The notes under the pieces were generated by a model. The model saw nothing but the letters and a program-made list of their open reading frames with translations, searched no databases and had not been told where the DNA came from. DNA of 64,000 nucleotides from Actinomadura rubteroloni. Lineage in GTDB: Bacteria > Actinomycetota > Actinomycetes > Streptosporangiales > Streptosporangiaceae. The stretch covers positions 248,001-312,000 of the forward strand of contig NZ_MTBP01000001.1 in assembly GCF_002911665.1 (NCBI RefSeq), given 5' to 3'. Made by a program: the position numbers and the translations under genes. Shown here in pieces: positions 62,758-64,000 of this stretch (positions are counted from its first letter, which is position 1; each line of letters opens with the position of its first letter).

Positions 62758-63561
62758 CTAGCGCCGCGTCCGAAGGAAGGCGCGGAGTTCTGCGGCCAGG
62801 ACGTCGATCGACTCCACCACGAAAAGCATCGGCTGGTATTGGTAGATGTCGTAGGGCTGCCGGATCATCTCGGCGATGGAGAAGGGCCGCAGCGTCACGT
62901 GCGGAATGCTCTGGAGTTCCCCGGCGGACGAGAGCAGCGCCGCGCCGTACGCCCGCGGCTCGCCGTTCTCGTCCACGAGCCCCGTTTCCATCGTGAACCA
63001 GAAGACCTTGCTGATCGCCTGCACGGTGTCCGGCGCACGGACGCGCCGCACCGTTTCCCCGAAAAGGCGGTAGAGGTCGGCGAACAGCGGGTCGCCGAGC
63101 ATCACGGCGTGCCCGACGAGTTCGTGCAGCACGTCCGGATCGGGACTGTAGAGCGGGACGGCCGGGCAGCGTAAGTACATCGTGCTGGAGAAGCGCCCGT
63201 CGGCGAAGGCCGCGTAGAACTCGCGCGCCGGGACGAGGTCCTCGGCGGGCAGCAGCTCGAATCCGGTGCGGGCGCGCAGATCACCGGACACCGAGGCGAG
63301 GCTCGGCACCCCGCCGACCGGCAGCGGCATGCGCTCGGCGGCCCGCAGGTACCGGCCGCAGGCGACGGACGGGTGCAGCCGGTGCAACTCGGTCATCACC
63401 TCCCGCCAGAGCGCGTCCTCCTCGCCGGTGTAGCCGACGTGCGGCAGCGGCTCGCCGGCGCGGTGCCCGGCGATCGTCTCTCTGATCTCCGCGCGGCGGC
63501 GCAGGCAGGCCGCGTCGATGGTGCCGTAGCCGAGCGATTCGTGGACGATCCCGTCGTTCAT
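62758..63561 (-). CDS. phhA: Phenylalanine 4-monooxygenase (aromatic amino acid hydroxylase)
   Basis: 267 residues from ATG 63559-63561, with AAGGAA upstream; an upstream in-frame start is disfavoured. Pterin-dependent, non-haem iron enzyme converting Phe to Tyr. Iron ligands: DPDVLHELVGHAVML (two His) and VFWFTMETGLV (Glu). Other family motifs are HVGYTGEEDALWREV and RTGFELLPAEDLVPAREFYA. Length matches bacterial single-domain enzymes. It is transcribed toward murJ with a 64-bp gap. Confidence 0.93.
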   Translation of the reverse strand: MNDGIVHESLGYGTIDAACLRRRAEIRETIAGHRAGEPLPHVGYTGEEDALWREVMTELHRLHPSVACGRYLRAAERMPLPVGGVPSLASVSGDLRARTGFELLPAEDLVPAREFYAAFADGRFSSTMYLRCPAVPLYSPDPDVLHELVGHAVMLGDPLFADLYRLFGETVRRVRAPDTVQAISKVFWFTMETGLVDENGEPRAYGAALLSSAGELQSIPHVTLRPFSIAEMIRQPYDIYQYQPMLFVVESIDVLAAELRAFLRTRR

Positions 63562-63898
63562 TCCGCCGTTCCTTCCCCTGGGGAATGGCGGTCCGGCGGA
63601 CGGCCCCGAGTGCACTGACCGCCATTTCTCCGACTGATCGGCCGACCGTAGCCAACATGCCCGGACGTAAGCACACCCGTCAACGACGGACAGGAGACAA
63701 TAACCCGGGGGAAGCCGATATTCACCCCGCCGTCGGACGATAATAAAAACGCATATTTACCACTCAATCCCCTCAGATGCTCCGCACGCCGAGCACGGCG
63801 GCGGACCCGGTGATCAAGAACGGCCGCGTCCCCGCACCGCGCATGGACGCCGACGTTCCGGGCAGGAGCCGCGCCCGAGGCCGAGAGGGAGGAACGAC
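63562..63898. promoter_or_regulatory. Divergent region phhA / hemerythrin
   Basis: 337 bp without a supported gene. A distinctly AT-rich stretch (about 63690-63775, with GATAATAAAAACGCATATTT) is the likely promoter area for one or both divergent genes. No operator could be assigned. Confidence 0.4.
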
Positions 63899-64000
63899 AT
63901 GGCGGACGTATTCGACGTGCTGGGCAGCGACCACGCCAAGGTCAAGGCCGTCCTGACGGAGCTGGAGGCCGGCGCCCGCAAGGGACCCCCGAGCGACCAG
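63899..64000 (+). CDS. Hemerythrin/HHE-domain protein, 3' end outside window
   Basis: The first 34 residues only, from ATG 63899 with GGGAGG 6 bases upstream. MADVFDVLGSDHAKVKAVLTELE is a typical start of an HHE cation-binding domain, with the first metal-ligand-type His at residue 12. Such proteins bind a diiron centre and often respond to NO or oxygen. The rest lies to the right of the window. Confidence 0.75.
   Translation, partial: MADVFDVLGSDHAKVKAVLTELEAGARKGPPSDQ

Overview
The window reads as chromosomal DNA of a high-GC, filamentous-type actinomycete. Supporting this are an almost canonical BldC, DUF3073, a WhiB-like protein, a conservon (cvnA-D), Spo0M, valine dehydrogenase next to bldC, and many GTG/TTG starts with GGAGG-type ribosome binding sites. 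The mix of families and a guanidine-III riboswitch close to the Thermobifida one suggest Streptosporangiales, possibly Thermomonosporaceae (Actinomadura-like). That placement is inference; no 16S rRNA or tRNA gene was recognised.

Layout. 1-6.2 kb: a 5'-truncated subtilase/RCC1 protein, a methyltransferase, a lipoprotein amidase and a LacI regulator. 6.2-15 kb: a TetR regulator, then a conserved actinobacterial block (bldC, a hypothetical gene, valine dehydrogenase, DUF3073, a DUF218 membrane protein, purM, purF, a sterol-carrier-like gene). 15-21.7 kb: a membrane Ser/Thr kinase, a secreted subtilase, a secreted coiled-coil protein, and an operon of two tandem globins (one with a reductase domain) followed by a DivIVA-domain protein. 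21.7-27 kb: an NLR-like P-loop/TPR membrane protein, HxlR and GNAT genes, a lone holin-like gene, a WhiB-like gene behind a twin palindrome, a rhomboid and an SDR. 27-35 kb: a four-gene conservon, a beta-helix membrane protein, Spo0M, a guanidine-III riboswitch with an SMR exporter, and UDP-glucose dehydrogenase. 35-46.3 kb: acyl-CoA dehydrogenase, an ECF sigma/anti-sigma pair, a Tat sulfatase, a cobalamin riboswitch with metE, an APC transporter and an orphan histidine kinase. 60.9-64 kb: murJ, an aromatic amino acid hydroxylase and the start of a hemerythrin gene.

The most unusual part is a conflict island at about 46.4-60.9 kb. A truncated HTH gene and an unknown gene lead into a caspase-helicase fusion. 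This is transcribed divergently, across about 130 bp, from a tightly overlapping four-gene operon: a two-module Cas4/RecB-like Fe-S nuclease, a restriction-endonuclease-like protein, a DinG-type Fe-S helicase and a PIWI-RE protein. A convergent SEFIR-domain gene closes the block. The last three operon genes match the described PIWI-RE three-gene cassette. The Cas4-like gene, the caspase-helicase and the SEFIR protein beside it look like a composite defence locus that senses or processes nucleic acid and may trigger proteolysis or cell death. No phage or plasmid genes, att repeats, transposase or CRISPR array were seen around it.

RNA-level regulation is well represented: a guanidine-III riboswitch before the SMR gene, a cobalamin riboswitch before metE, and strong hairpin terminators after many genes. 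Several operons use GTGA/ATGA stop-start overlaps (cvnB-cvnC, cvnA-cvnB, sigma/anti-sigma, the PIWI-RE operon), which implies coupled translation.
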